A stretch of 46,842 nt of DNA, taken from the NCBI GenBank assembly GCA_900110005.1, contig FOCC01000013.1, positions 1 to 46,842 on the forward strand. Reading direction: 5' to 3'. The notes under the pieces are model-generated. The model saw only the letters and a list, made by a program, of their open reading frames with translations, did not search any database and was not told the origin of the DNA. This DNA comes from Ligilactobacillus sp. WC1T17. GTDB taxonomy: Bacteria; Bacillota; Bacilli; Lactobacillales; Lactobacillaceae. Position numbers and translations under genes: made by a program. This document shows positions 7,716 through 15,831 of the stretch, one piece after another. The number at the start of each line of letters is the position of its first letter. Within the stretch, counting starts at the first letter, position 1.

Positions 7716-9347
7716 CTACTTTGAAATTGACGCTGTCTTAAAATCGTAAGGACAGCCGGTTGGATTGTACAAAACATTTTTGACGCTGGTCCGCAAAAGT
7801 TGTGGCTTAGCTACTTGATACAAAGGAATAGTCCCCTGCGTAGCCATCAACACTTTTTCAGCAGCGACTAATCTTTCCCAACGCTTTTGAGGCTGGTTAC
7901 CGTATTTATTTTCAGCTTCATCCAACAAACGGTCAAATTCGTTGTCATTATAGCCACTATTATTGTAACTGGAATCTTTTTCAAAAATATCTAAGAAGTT
8001 AATCGGATCAGCCAAGATAGCCTGCCAGTTCTTGAGGGTCATCTCATAATCTTTTTTGCCCTGCTTAGTAATTAATTGGGTATAGGGAATGGTTTGAACT
8101 TCAACATTTAAGCCCGGTAATTTTGCTAAGCTGCTCTGCAAAAAGGCCGCAACTTTTTTAGCACTATCTGTATCCGAAGCTGACAAGGTCACTGTCAGGG
8201 AACTAATTCCTTCTTCTTTCAAACCTTCTTGCCACAACTGTTTTGCTTTTTTAAGGTTGTAGCTGACAGCTGATTTGTCGTAAGCTTCATCTTGAAAAGC
8301 CTGCTTTGTCTTAGGATTATAACCCATCCCTGAAGGAACAAAGCCCTTAGCCGGTGTAGAGCCGTCTTGTAAGATATTATTCGTCAAAGAGTTGCGATTG
8401 ATAGCTAAAGAAATAGCGCGTCTGATTTTAAGGTTGGTGAAAGCTTTGACTTTATTTTGATTTAATTCCAGTCTTGATAAGGCTGACGCTTTTCTTTGAT
8501 GGTAAGCGGCATTCTGCTGGTTGGCCTTGACTTGCGAGCCTGTCAGCAGGGTTTCATCGGTTTCTTTAGCCTGATATAGGTTATAAGAAGTCGTTGTGCT
8601 TTCAGTTACTAATTCATTAATCTTGGTTAAATGTACCTTTTTTTGATCCCAATAGGTTTTATTTTTAACCAAGGTCCATTTCTTATTAGACCCCGTCCAC
8701 TTCGTCAAACGATATGGTCCGTTAAAAACAAGATACTTAGCCTGGGTCCCGTATTTGTCGCCATACTTAGCTACAGCCTGTTTATTTTGCGGAAAGAACA
8801 GTGGAAAAGCTAGCAGCCGCTTAAAATAAGATACCGGTCTGGTCAACGTTATCTGAAGATGGTATTTAGAAATGGCTTTGACACCTAAAGTATTAACGGC
8901 TTTTTGACCAAGATTGATTTCTTTAGCGTTTTTAATCTGATAAAGATAAAAAGCCATCGAAGCTTTCGTCTTAGGGTTAACCGTTCGCCGGTGAGCATAG
9001 ACAAAGTCTTTAGCCGTCACCGGCTGGCCATTTGACCATTTGGCATTTTTGCGCAAGGTAAAATCATAGACTTTGCCTCCTTGCGAAATTTTCGTCTTAA
9101 CGGCTAAAGCCGGTTTGGGATTTTGCTTTTTATCCAACCGGTATAAACCTTCTTGCGTATTCAAAAGCGTATTAAAAGATGTCGTATCGGTCGCCAAAGA
9201 AGGATCTTGTGTTGCAATCGCTGTTGATTCCGTCCAATTAAGCACTTGCTTGGTTTTATTTTGACTATCATTTTGTTTAGAGCAAGCTGCCAACAGGGTA
9301 ACGCTGGCTAAACCTGCTAAAACAGCACTGGTTTTTTTTAACTTCAT
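7716..9347 (-). CDS. oppA: Oligopeptide ABC transporter substrate-binding lipoprotein (OppA-like)
   Basis: 543 residues of the SBP_bac_5 family. The N-terminus is a lipoprotein signal with lipobox LAAC, so Cys22 is lipidated and the protein is anchored outside the membrane. The body has the family features (PVTAKDFVYAHRRTVNPKT; the NGPYRL segment; FTNLKIRRAISLAINR). GGGAGG precedes the ATG. No permease or ATPase genes are adjacent, so it must work with an Opp system encoded elsewhere. It lies behind its own T-box leader, which implies peptide uptake in answer to shortage of one amino acid. Confidence 0.92.
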   Translation of the reverse strand: MKLKKTSAVLAGLASVTLLAACSKQNDSQNKTKQVLNWTESTAIATQDPSLATDTTSFNTLLNTQEGLYRLDKKQNPKPALAVKTKISQGGKVYDFTLRKNAKWSNGQPVTAKDFVYAHRRTVNPKTKASMAFYLYQIKNAKEINLGQKAVNTLGVKAISKYHLQITLTRPVSYFKRLLAFPLFFPQNKQAVAKYGDKYGTQAKYLVFNGPYRLTKWTGSNKKWTLVKNKTYWDQKKVHLTKINELVTESTTTSYNLYQAKETDETLLTGSQVKANQQNAAYHQRKASALSRLELNQNKVKAFTNLKIRRAISLAINRNSLTNNILQDGSTPAKGFVPSGMGYNPKTKQAFQDEAYDKSAVSYNLKKAKQLWQEGLKEEGISSLTVTLSASDTDSAKKVAAFLQSSLAKLPGLNVEVQTIPYTQLITKQGKKDYEMTLKNWQAILADPINFLDIFEKDSSYNNSGYNDNEFDRLLDEAENKYGNQPQKRWERLVAAEKVLMATQGTIPLYQVAKPQLLRTSVKNVLYNPTGCPYDFKTASISK

Positions 9348-9360
9348 CTATAATTCCTCC

Positions 9361-9600
9361 CATAAAAAAGTCCCTAAAGACAATCGTCATTGTCTTTAGG
9401 GACGTTAATTCCAACGTGGTACCACCCAAATTCGCTAAAAAGCCTTATGCCTAAGCATTCCATGTAACGCATGTCTGCGTGCGGGGTTCAGCTTTTTACC
9501 CCGCATTGCTCCAAGACCATCTTCCCTACTTCCAAACATCGCTTCTCAGCTTAGCGCGACTCTCTGGGCTTTGAGCCATAGGTACTCATCTTTTCATTGC
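9361..9600 (-). promoter_or_regulatory. T-box leader upstream of oppA, specifier Asp or Met
   Basis: Read on the minus strand. AGTA on the 5' side is followed by CCTAT, which pairs with GTAGG, and AAGAT pairs with GTCTT below, leaving the 3' loop GAAGATG. In the canonical register (positions 4-6 of the seven-base loop) the specifier is GAT (9519-9521, Asp). Shifted by one it is ATG (9518-9520, Met). The T-box core GGGTGGTACCACG is at 9415-9427, and its variable base is U, which suits A73 (as in tRNA-Met) better than G73 (tRNA-Asp). The terminator GTCCCTAAAGACAAT / ATTGTCTTTAGGGAC followed by TTTTTT is at 9364-9403. Confidence 0.9.
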
Positions 9601-9681
9601 ACATTAATATATTATGAATATAATTTAACACTCAGCTCATTCACTTGCAAGAATTTTTCGAAAAAAATTAAAAAAATATCT

Positions 9682-9699
9682 GTTACAATGGAATGTAAC
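9682..9699. promoter_or_regulatory. Palindrome over a promoter
   Basis: GTTACAATGGAATGTAAC has perfect six-base arms. Its left half overlaps a TACAAT -10 box for the broken membrane protein gene that starts at 9725. It is a likely operator; the regulator is unknown. Confidence 0.35.
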
Positions 9700-9724
9700 G
9701 ATATTACTAAATTGAGGATGTAAC

Positions 9725-10485
9725 ATGATAAAAAACATTATAATCTTTTTTTAGTCCCTATTGCTGTACTTTTAGTCATACTTTTCCTTTTTGGTCAGCA
9801 ATTTTGGCAACTTTCTCTTGCTAATTTTACCTTAACTGATAAGGTAACGCCTAAATTTATGCAGTTAGTCTTCCTTAAAGAACTATTTTTATTAGCCAAA
9901 AATGTGCTTTTAATCTTTTTGGGCTTTTTATTTGCTAAAGAAAAAAATTTCCGCTATGTCAGAGTGGTTAAATTATGGCTCTTAGCAGTAGCTGTAAGTT
10001 TTAGCCTTCAAATTATTCTTGTCTGCTTAAATAAAACCTTTACCTTTAACAGCGTCTATGCCACTGTTTTTCCCATCCTCAAAGGAACTTATTACCTGGG
10101 AACAGGTACATTATTAGGGCTTTTGCTGTGGAGCTTTAGCCAAGAATGGCTGCTTAATTTGTCTTGGGCCAAGCTGATTTTTCTTTTAACCATCATCATC
10201 GGCCTGCCAAATGTCTTTTAAGTTGACCCGCTTAAATTGTTAAATGGCAATGGCTTGCTTTTTGGCACCTTTTTGTTTTTAGCCGGCAGTCTAATCAGCA
10301 CTAAAAAACCGCTTAATAAAAAATGGGCTTTGGCTCTTACCATATGCGGCAGCGGCAGTTATTTTATCCTCAATTATTGGATGCCTTATATTTCTCATGA
10401 TGTCCACAGCAATTATCAACTCATGCAATACGATTTAACGGCCGGAAAACAATATCTTTTACAGGATAAAAATTTTAGTAAATAA
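9725..10485 (+). pseudogene. Membrane protein gene, frameshifted and with a stop
   Basis: ATG 9725 follows GAGGATG. The first nine codons run into TAG because of a seven-T run at 9746-9752; one more T would give FFLVPIAVLLVILFLF and join the frame that continues to 10221. There a TAA (10219-10221) interrupts, and the same frame resumes with VDPLKLLNGNGLLFGTFLF to 10485. Repaired, the product would be about 253 residues with six or seven hydrophobic helices and a hydrophilic tail. The hydrophobic layout resembles small acyltransferase-like or CPBP-like membrane proteins, but I do not recognise the family. With two lesions it is best taken as a pseudogene. Confidence 0.7.
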
Positions 10486-10490
10486 CAAAA

Positions 10491-10519
10491 AAAGACTTTC
10501 TTAAAAGAAAGTCTTTTTT
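10491..10519. terminator. Bidirectional-type terminator
   Basis: AAAAAAGACTTTC / GAAAGTCTTTTTT with a six-base loop. An extended -10 (TGCTATAAT, 10522-10530) for the next gene follows directly. Confidence 0.85.
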
Positions 10520-10553
10520 CGTGCTATAATGCAAATAAAACGAGGTTGTAACG

Positions 10554-11138
10554 ATGGATGAACGTTTACAAAAACAAATTGACTTTATCTTAGAAATCGA
10601 CAAATCTAAAAATATCTTACGCCAAACGCATTTAACCCATCACGGGCGCCGCGAAAACGACGCTGAACATGCTTGGCACATGGCTATTATGGCCTACTTA
10701 TTGCAAGAATATTCCAACGAAAAAATCGATGTGGCCAAAGTGATGCTGATGCTGTTAATCCATGATTTAGTTGAAATTGATGCTGGTGATACCTATGCCT
10801 ATGATAATGATGGCCTTAAAACCCAGGCTAGCCGCGAAAAAAAGGCTGAAGACCGGCTTTTTTCTATGCTGCCAGCTGATCAAGGCCAAGTGTTAAAAGC
10901 TTTATTTGAAGAATTCAACGCGGAACAAACTCCGGAAGCTAAATTCGCTCGGGTGATGGATAATTTTCAGCCATTATTGTTAAATAACAGCAATGACGGC
11001 ATGGATTGGACTGGTCATGATATCAGCGCCAACCAAGTTTACGGCCGACAAAACCGCTCTCGCCCAGGATCTGAAAAACTCTTCCAAATAACCAATCAAA
11101 TTATCAAAGAAAATATCCAAAAAGAAAAACTCAAATAA
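10554..11138 (+). CDS. HD-domain phosphohydrolase (YfbR-like)
   Basis: 194 residues of the HD superfamily group COG1896, which includes the deoxyribonucleoside 5'-monophosphatase YfbR. Metal ligands are visible as H in RRENDAEHAWH, the HD pair in LLIHDLVEID, and a later Asp in ARVMDNFQPL. GAGG lies before the ATG, and an extended -10 sits about 25 bases upstream, so the transcript has a very short leader. It stands alone between two terminators. The exact substrate is not decidable; nucleotide 5'-monophosphates are the usual family substrates. Confidence 0.85.
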   Translation: MDERLQKQIDFILEIDKSKNILRQTHLTHHGRRENDAEHAWHMAIMAYLLQEYSNEKIDVAKVMLMLLIHDLVEIDAGDTYAYDNDGLKTQASREKKAEDRLFSMLPADQGQVLKALFEEFNAEQTPEAKFARVMDNFQPLLLNNSNDGMDWTGHDISANQVYGRQNRSRPGSEKLFQITNQIIKENIQKEKLK

Positions 11139-11140
11139 TT

Positions 11141-11168
11141 AAAAAAGACGCTAAAAAGCGTCTTTTTT
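11141..11168. terminator. Terminator
   Basis: AAAAAAGACGCT / AGCGTCTTTTTT with loop AAAA, directly after the HD hydrolase. Confidence 0.9.
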
Positions 11169-11170
11169 AA

Positions 11171-11490
11171 TTAGGCAAAATATTCTAAAATCAGCTTAGC
11201 TATTTCTTGATAGTGGCTTTCTAAAACAAAATGTCCCCATCTAATGCCACTACTTTAGTTTGTGAGTCATCTTTTTCAAAAGCTTTAGCTCCCTCAAAAA
11301 CAAAGCTTGGATTATTTTTGCCCCAGACTACTAATAGTTTAGGCTGGAAATTTTATATAATTTAACATTTGTCTGGTAGTCAAAAATTAAATCCGACTGC
11401 CGGCCAACATTATCCGTTTGGTAGAAAATAACCAAAGATGTGCCCTTTTGCCATGCTTTTTGACTGCCAAATACCAGCTGCAGCCGATTT
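11171..11490 (-). pseudogene. Alpha/beta hydrolase, C-terminal remnant
   Basis: Three minus-strand pieces in order match one alpha/beta hydrolase. NRLQLVFGSQKAWQKGTSLV with FYQTDNVGRQSDLIFDYQ is the lid region. QPKLLVVWGKNNPSF is the strand with the acidic residue. GHFVLESHYQEIAKLILEYF before TAA (11171-11173) carries the catalytic His. The first two pieces are joined by a deletion, and the last two differ by a frame at a four-G run (about 11235-11238). The upstream half with the nucleophile is missing. This fills the stretch before the next gene. Confidence 0.7.
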
Positions 11491-11534
11491 CAAATATTAA
11501 TTATCAAGTAACCTTCAATTTGGATAAACAGTAG

Positions 11535-11567
11535 TAAAAAAGACCAGCTCTTAGCCGGTCTTTTTTA
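11535..11567. terminator. Terminator
   Basis: AAAAAAGACCAGCT / AGCCGGTCTTTTTT with a short loop, at the 3' end of the DDAH-like gene (minus). Confidence 0.8.
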
Positions 11568-11568
11568 T

Positions 11569-12339
11569 TTAAAAACGCAAAGAAAGACAGGTTAAACTGC
11601 CGTCAATCTTGCGAAATTCACTACAATCCATTAATTTAACCGGATAACCCAGATCAGTAATAATTTTTAACGTGGTTGGATATCCTTTGGGCACAATGAC
11701 AACCCCATTAATATTTAAACTATTAATCGCATAAACCTCTTCTGGTGGAATAACAAAGCGGTTATATTGCTGGAAAGCCTCAATTTGATTCATTTTAGCG
11801 GTCACCAGCATATTGCCATCTTCTAAGTAAATGGCAAAATCTTTCAAATGCAATCCTTCAGTGACAGGTACCGTTGATGACGTATAGCTAAATTTGGTGA
11901 CAATTTCATTGAATTGCGCTGCACCTTGAGCGTTAGTTCGATCAGACAAGCCCACGTAAAAATGGTTGCCTACCCGCATCACGTCGCCGCCTTCAAGGGT
12001 TCCAGGCGCCTTAATCTTAAATATTTGATCATCAGCATAAAATTGCTTAATCGTTGGCAGGATTTCATTTTTTTCACCATTGCGCGAAGGACGGGCTGGG
12101 TTGGTGATAATGGCGCATTTTTCCATCACCACAGCAGGATCTTCAACAAAGCAGGAATCAGGATACTGGTCAAGGGCCGGAAGTTCCGTAACTGCTAAAC
12201 CAAGTTCTTTGAGAATGGAGACATAAGTGTTATGTTCAGCAATAGCTTTTTCATAAATCGGCTTGCCCTCAGCCGTATAAGTGGTAATACCATCAATCAT
12301 TGTCTTAGCTGGCTGTCTTGTAATTGCTTTTGTAAACAT
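11569..12339 (-). CDS. Dimethylargininase / DDAH-like amidinohydrolase
   Basis: 256 residues of the guanidino-group-modifying superfamily. The architecture is that of N-omega,N-omega-dimethylarginine dimethylaminohydrolase, which yields citrulline and dimethylamine. Visible catalytic and binding features are CFVEDPAVV (62-70), GTLEGGDV (113-120), His164 in GLHLKDF and the nucleophile Cys251 in SLTCLSLRF at the very end. It lacks the longer C-terminal part and family patterns of ArcA arginine deiminase, and no arc genes are nearby. AAGGAGG precedes the ATG, and a TATAAT lies about 40 bases upstream. The natural substrate in a lactic acid bacterium is uncertain. Confidence 0.85.
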   Translation of the reverse strand: MFTKAITRQPAKTMIDGITTYTAEGKPIYEKAIAEHNTYVSILKELGLAVTELPALDQYPDSCFVEDPAVVMEKCAIITNPARPSRNGEKNEILPTIKQFYADDQIFKIKAPGTLEGGDVMRVGNHFYVGLSDRTNAQGAAQFNEIVTKFSYTSSTVPVTEGLHLKDFAIYLEDGNMLVTAKMNQIEAFQQYNRFVIPPEEVYAINSLNINGVVIVPKGYPTTLKIITDLGYPVKLMDCSEFRKIDGSLTCLSLRF

Positions 12340-12411
12340 AAAAAATCCTCCTTACGCTTTTTGTATGCGGTTTCATTATACACCGTTTGGCCCTCAAATG
12401 GTACTTGCTAG

Positions 12412-12446
12412 CAAAAAAGGCTTTGGCAAAAGCCAAAACCTTTTTA
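12412..12446. terminator. Terminator of the cysK operon
   Basis: On the minus strand, AAAAAGGTTTTGGC / GCCAAAGCCTTTTTT with a TTTT loop. Confidence 0.85.
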
Positions 12447-12447
12447 C

Positions 12448-13368
12448 TTAATCAGCTAACTGGATAAGATCTGTTGAAAGATAACGATCACCGCCATCAG
12501 GCGCAACCGTCACCACTGTATGTCCTGCTCCCAATTCCTTGGCTAAGTTTAAGGCACCATAGATATTGGCGCCCGCCGAAATTCCTGGTAAAAAGCCTTC
12601 TCTAGCTGCCACTTGCCGGGCTGTCTGTAAGGCTTTTTCGCTTTCTACTTCAACAATGCCGTCATATAAAGTCTGATCCAAAACATCGGGTACAAAGCCT
12701 GCGGAAATGCCTTGAATCTTATGCTTACCACCATGTCCTTCTTTTAACACCGGTGATTCGGCCGGTTCCAAAGCGTAAACTTTGGTGCTGCTATCGGCTT
12801 TTTTAAGCGCATGACCAACCCCAGTCAAGGTCCCGCCAGTCCCGACACCTGCGATAAAAGCATCAATTTTAGTTCCTTTTAAATCAGCCAAAATTTCTTG
12901 CCCTGTGGTTTGTTCATGAATTTGCGGGTTAGCTTGATTTTCAAACTGCATCGGCATAAACCAGCCGTTTTCTTTAACCAAGCTTTCAGCCTTGGCAATT
13001 GAGCCCTTCATTCCTTGGGCACCAGGTGTTAATACCAGCTTAGCCCCATAGCCGGCCATCAATTTGCGGCGTTCAATACTCATCGTTTCAGGCATCACAA
13101 TGACGACTTTGTAGCCTTTAGCAGCTCCCACCGCCGCTAATCCAATGCCTGTGTTACCTGAAGTTGGTTCAACAATGGTAGCGCCCGCTTGAAGCTTGCC
13201 TTGTTTTTCAGCTTCTTCAATCATTGCTAAAGCAATCCGGTCTTTGATAGATCCGGCTGGATTGAAAAATTCCAATTTCACAAAAACATCAGCACTATCA
13301 CTTGGTGTGTGTAATTTAAATAAAGGTGTCTTGCCAATTAAGTCTGTTACGGATTCATATACTGTCAT
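12448..13368 (-). CDS. cysK: Cysteine synthase A (O-acetylserine sulfhydrylase)
   Basis: 306 residues, the usual length for this PLP enzyme, which makes L-cysteine from O-acetylserine and sulfide. The PLP lysine is K42 in [11 protein letters not shown], and the substrate loop is [12 protein letters not shown] (67-78). [10 protein letters not shown] binds the phosphate, and [12 protein letters not shown] is near the C-terminus. Its ATG overlaps the end of the metA-like gene by four bases (ATGA), so the two are translationally coupled. Together with the cysteine-rich leader peptide upstream, this marks the operon as a cysteine biosynthesis unit. Confidence 0.95.
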   Translation of the reverse strand: MTVYESVTDLIGKTPLFKLHTPSDSADVFVKLEFFNPAGSIKDRIALAMIEEAEKQGKLQAGATIVEPTSGNTGIGLAAVGAAKGYKVVIVMPETMSIERRKLMAGYGAKLVLTPGAQGMKGSIAKAESLVKENGWFMPMQFENQANPQIHEQTTGQEILADLKGTKIDAFIAGVGTGGTLTGVGHALKKADSSTKVYALEPAESPVLKEGHGGKHKIQGISAGFVPDVLDQTLYDGIVEVESEKALQTARQVAAREGFLPGISAGANIYGALNLAKELGAGHTVVTVAPDGGDRYLSTDLIQLAD

Positions 13369-14198
13369 TTTAATTTCCTCGTTTCTTTAATTTGATATAG
13401 CCAGTTGTTAAAAAAGTTACGCTGGGTATTTTTCCAGCTAAAAGTCGGCTGTCCGTTTAAGTTGTAATAATTTTTAGGCTGGGCCAAGTGCTCTCTTTGT
13501 GCGACCTTAGCCTGCCATTCGCGTTCATATTCACTTTTTAAAGCATTGCGTCCATATTCTAAATGGGCAAATAAAAAGGTTCGTCTTTGCGGGCGATCTT
13601 CTAATAAGAACAAGCATCCTTTTTCACTGCGGGCAATTTCAACCACCCCGGCTTGCAAAAAAGCCTGACGGTCCATTTCGGCGTAACGTGCATGGGGAGC
13701 AAAAAAAGTTTTCCCCATCCCATTTAACAAAGGACTATTATTTACCACCTTGTGGGCCTGAATGCCAAAAACTTTTTTGGGCAAAGCATGTTTATGGACA
13801 CCATAAAAATGATACCCCGCTGCCATTGCTCCCCAGCAGACGTATAACTGCCAAATGTGCTGCTGGTCTAAAAAGTCCATTAAAACTGTCAATTCATCCC
13901 AATAATCAACTTCTTCAAATGCCAGCTGCTCAACCGGAGCGCCTGTGATAATAAAGCCATCCAAATCTTTGACTTTATTTAAATCAAGCGGTTCTAGCAT
14001 AGTGCTCACATCTTTGGGAACTGGACGATTACGATAATGGCTTACGGGATAAAAAAAGCGTAATTCAACGGGTGTTTGAGTGTTCGTTAAAACATTTGTG
14101 AACCGATTTTTGGTATCTTTTTTATCATGCATAATATTTAAAATACCTATCTTTAGCTTCGTCATTACACCATCACTTACATCGTTGGACTTCTTCAT
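13365..14198 (-). CDS. metA: MetA/HTS-family O-acyltransferase, probable serine acetyltransferase
   Basis: 277 residues, slightly short for homoserine O-acyltransferases (about 300). The nucleophile is Cys121 in [13 protein letters not shown], and the His-Glu pair is in [11 protein letters not shown] (H212, E214). The family segment TGAPVE ends in Glu90, where succinyl-using enzymes have Gly, which predicts acetyl-CoA. Members adjacent to cysK in lactobacilli have been reported to be serine acetyltransferases despite the annotation. The cysK overlap and the cysteine-rich leader fit that role, O-acetylserine supply for CysK. AAAGGATG precedes ATG 14198; an internal ATG (14165) starts MTKLKIGIL and is the usual N-terminus of the family, so the true start is not certain. 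Confidence 0.85.
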   Translation of the reverse strand: MKKSNDVSDGVMTKLKIGILNIMHDKKDTKNRFTNVLTNTQTPVELRFFYPVSHYRNRPVPKDVSTMLEPLDLNKVKDLDGFIITGAPVEQLAFEEVDYWDELTVLMDFLDQQHIWQLYVCWGAMAAGYHFYGVHKHALPKKVFGIQAHKVVNNSPLLNGMGKTFFAPHARYAEMDRQAFLQAGVVEIARSEKGCLFLLEDRPQRRTFLFAHLEYGRNALKSEYEREWQAKVAQREHLAQPKNYYNLNGQPTFSWKNTQRNFFNNWLYQIKETRKLK

Positions 14199-14228
14199 TC
14201 ATCAAATCATCCTTTCTATCTCAAATTA

Positions 14229-14266
14229 AAGAAAAAAGCTTGCAGTCCCCATGACTGCAAGCTTTT
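14229..14266 (-). terminator. Attenuator terminator upstream of metA-cysK
   Basis: On the minus strand, AAAAAGCTTGCAGTC / GACTGCAAGCTTTTT-like arms (loop ATGGG) are followed by TTTTTTCTTT. It lies between the leader peptide and the metA-like gene in the same transcript. Its position makes it a regulated (attenuation) terminator, since an unconditional one would silence the operon. The 5' arm and loop (AGTCATG) can instead pair with CATGACT near the end of the leader peptide gene. Confidence 0.8.
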
Positions 14267-14287
14267 TACCTAGATATATATACCTAG

Positions 14288-14386
14288 TTATGCTGGAGTT
14301 TTAGTCATGCAGGATATACCAAAAAACATGTTACCAAAGCAACATGGACAACAAGTATTAACTTTTTGGTTTAACATCGTAAACAT
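14288..14386 (-). CDS. Cysteine-rich leader peptide (32 residues)
   Basis: A 32-codon gene with AAAGGGAG seven bases before its ATG and a strong promoter upstream. The peptide begins MFTMLNQKVNTCCPCCF and ends FFGISCMTKTPA. It has five cysteines (C12, C13, C15, C16, C26) and four methionines. The run Cys-Cys-Pro-Cys-Cys in the middle is what a ribosome-stalling sensor of charged tRNA-Cys would look like. The last codons (TGC ATG ACT) contain the anti-terminator arm, only four codons before the stop, so a ribosome terminating there would mask it. No match to a metal-binding or bacteriocin peptide is evident. Leader function is inferred from layout. Confidence 0.75.
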   Translation of the reverse strand: MFTMLNQKVNTCCPCCFGNMFFGISCMTKTPA

Positions 14387-14418
14387 GACTTTACTCCCTT
14401 TCTCTAGTTGATATGCGT

Positions 14419-14448
14419 ATTATATCCGGCTTGCTTACTTTTTGTCAA
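14419..14448 (-). promoter_or_regulatory. Promoter of leader-metA-cysK
   Basis: On the minus strand, TTGACA (14443-14448) and TATAAT (14419-14424) are both consensus and lie 18 bases apart. The next ribosome site is that of the leader peptide. Confidence 0.85.
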
Positions 14449-14535
14449 GAAATATGTTTTGCCATTTCATCCAGCAATCTTCAGTGAAAATTTTCTGAAA
14501 TAATATAGCTTTTTTATCATTAAAAAAAGTGCATA

Positions 14536-14544
14536 TGCTATAAT
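14536..14544 (+). promoter_or_regulatory. Extended -10 element
   Basis: TGCTATAAT. It overlaps an ATG at 14543, which rules that ATG out as the start of the next gene and favours TTG 14567. Confidence 0.6.
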
Positions 14545-14566
14545 GAAATATCATGGAGGTGAGTTT

Positions 14567-15697
14567 TTGAAAAAAATCTTGCGTAAACGCGATATTCAAT
14601 TCGCCAGTGTACTCTTCCTACTTTTTTTAGCTGTTACCTACTGGTCAAGTATCGTCAAATTTTTAGGTACCCTGATTTCAGAAGGTAAAGCTTTGCTAAT
14701 CGGGTGTGTCATTGCTTATATCGTCAACCTTATCTTAAAGCAATATGAGCATTTATATACTAACTTATTCAAGCCGCAGCCGTTGACTAAATTAAAGCGT
14801 CCTTTGTGCCTTTTGTTAGCATATGCCTCAATCATCGTGATTGTGGCCTTGCTTTTGCAAGTGGTCGTGCCTGAGCTGATTCAATGTATTCAATTGCTTT
14901 TTTCTAATAATAAAGATAGTGCTATCTATAAGCTTATCCGCTATTTAGAAAATAACAGTCTTTTTAAAGAGGCTTGGCAAAAAATTGATCTTGAAAAGCT
15001 CGCAAAAAATTTCACCCAAAATGATTTGATTAAAGATAACAAAAACTGGACTAAATATCTGTCAACCCTTAAAAGTGCCGCTTCAACGGTGGGTTCAATC
15101 TTAACTACCACCGTAGTTGCCATCTTCTTTTCTGTATACGTCTTGTTATTTAAAGAAAAAGTCGGCAGTGAATTCAACAAAGTTATGGATGCTTACCTGC
15201 CTAAAAAAGTCGAAAATCATCTTAAATATGTTATCGGCGTCTTTGATAACAGCTATAGCAGCTACATTACCGGCCAATTTAAAGATGCTATCTTACTTGG
15301 TATCATGTGCTTTATCGGCATGTCCATTTTCCGCTTCCCTTATGCAGCCATGGTTTCAGCCGTCATTTCATTTACGGCTTTGATTCCTATTATCGGTGCT
15401 ATCTTAGGGGCTACAGTTGGCTTTATCGTAATTTTTGCGACATCACCATTTAAAGCCTTGATGTTTTTGGTCTTTATCGTGGTCTTGCAGCAAATCGACA
15501 ACAGAATTACCTACCCGCTGGTGGTCGGTAAATCCTTGGGACTGCCAAGTATTTGGGTCTTTACTGCTGTGATGATTGGCGGCGGTCTTTCCGGAATCAT
15601 TGGGATGATGGTGACAGTGCCGTTATTTGCCGCTCTTTATCAATTAATTAAAGACGACGTTAAGCGCCGCAAAGAAAAACTACCTATAGAAGAATAA
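14567..15697 (+). CDS. AI-2E family (PerM/YtqG-like) membrane protein
   Basis: 376 residues with about eight membrane segments and the arrangement of the AI-2E transporter family (PF01594). Two N-terminal helices are followed by a soluble middle part (about 110-180) and a C-terminal block with family motifs LIPIIGAILGA and QQIDNRITYPLVVGKSLGLP. The start is TTG 14567: GGAGGTGAG lies just before it, while the upstream in-frame ATG is inside the -10 box. Members export autoinducer 2, act in Na+/H+ exchange or have unknown substrates, so the function is not settled. It is a single-gene unit. Confidence 0.87.
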   Translation: MKKILRKRDIQFASVLFLLFLAVTYWSSIVKFLGTLISEGKALLIGCVIAYIVNLILKQYEHLYTNLFKPQPLTKLKRPLCLLLAYASIIVIVALLLQVVVPELIQCIQLLFSNNKDSAIYKLIRYLENNSLFKEAWQKIDLEKLAKNFTQNDLIKDNKNWTKYLSTLKSAASTVGSILTTTVVAIFFSVYVLLFKEKVGSEFNKVMDAYLPKKVENHLKYVIGVFDNSYSSYITGQFKDAILLGIMCFIGMSIFRFPYAAMVSAVISFTALIPIIGAILGATVGFIVIFATSPFKALMFLVFIVVLQQIDNRITYPLVVGKSLGLPSIWVFTAVMIGGGLSGIIGMMVTVPLFAALYQLIKDDVKRRKEKLPIEE

Positions 15698-15735
15698 AAA
15701 TAACCGAGACTTTCAGCGCGTCTCGGTTATTTTAT
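15696..15735. terminator. Terminator
   Basis: AAAATAACCGAGAC / GTCTCGGTTATTTT with a short loop, after the AI-2E-family gene. Confidence 0.9.
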
Positions 15736-15830
15736 TTAAAATTTAAAATCACTTTCCATAAAACCCCTCTCTTTGCGACAGCTTCCAAGGCTTGATTGAT
15801 GTCTTCAAACAAGTTAAACTTTAAAAACAA
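15732..15830 (-). pseudogene. Zinc-type oxidoreductase, C-terminal remnant
   Basis: Minus codons read FNLFEDINQALEAVAKR then GVLWKVILNFK before TAA (15732-15734). This is the tail of a medium-chain alcohol dehydrogenase/quinone oxidoreductase, where the family has (F)EDINQAL...GKVV. Nothing of the upstream part is left. It is a second, independent ADH relic; the other is at 5210-5343. Confidence 0.6.
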
Positions 15831-15831
15831 T

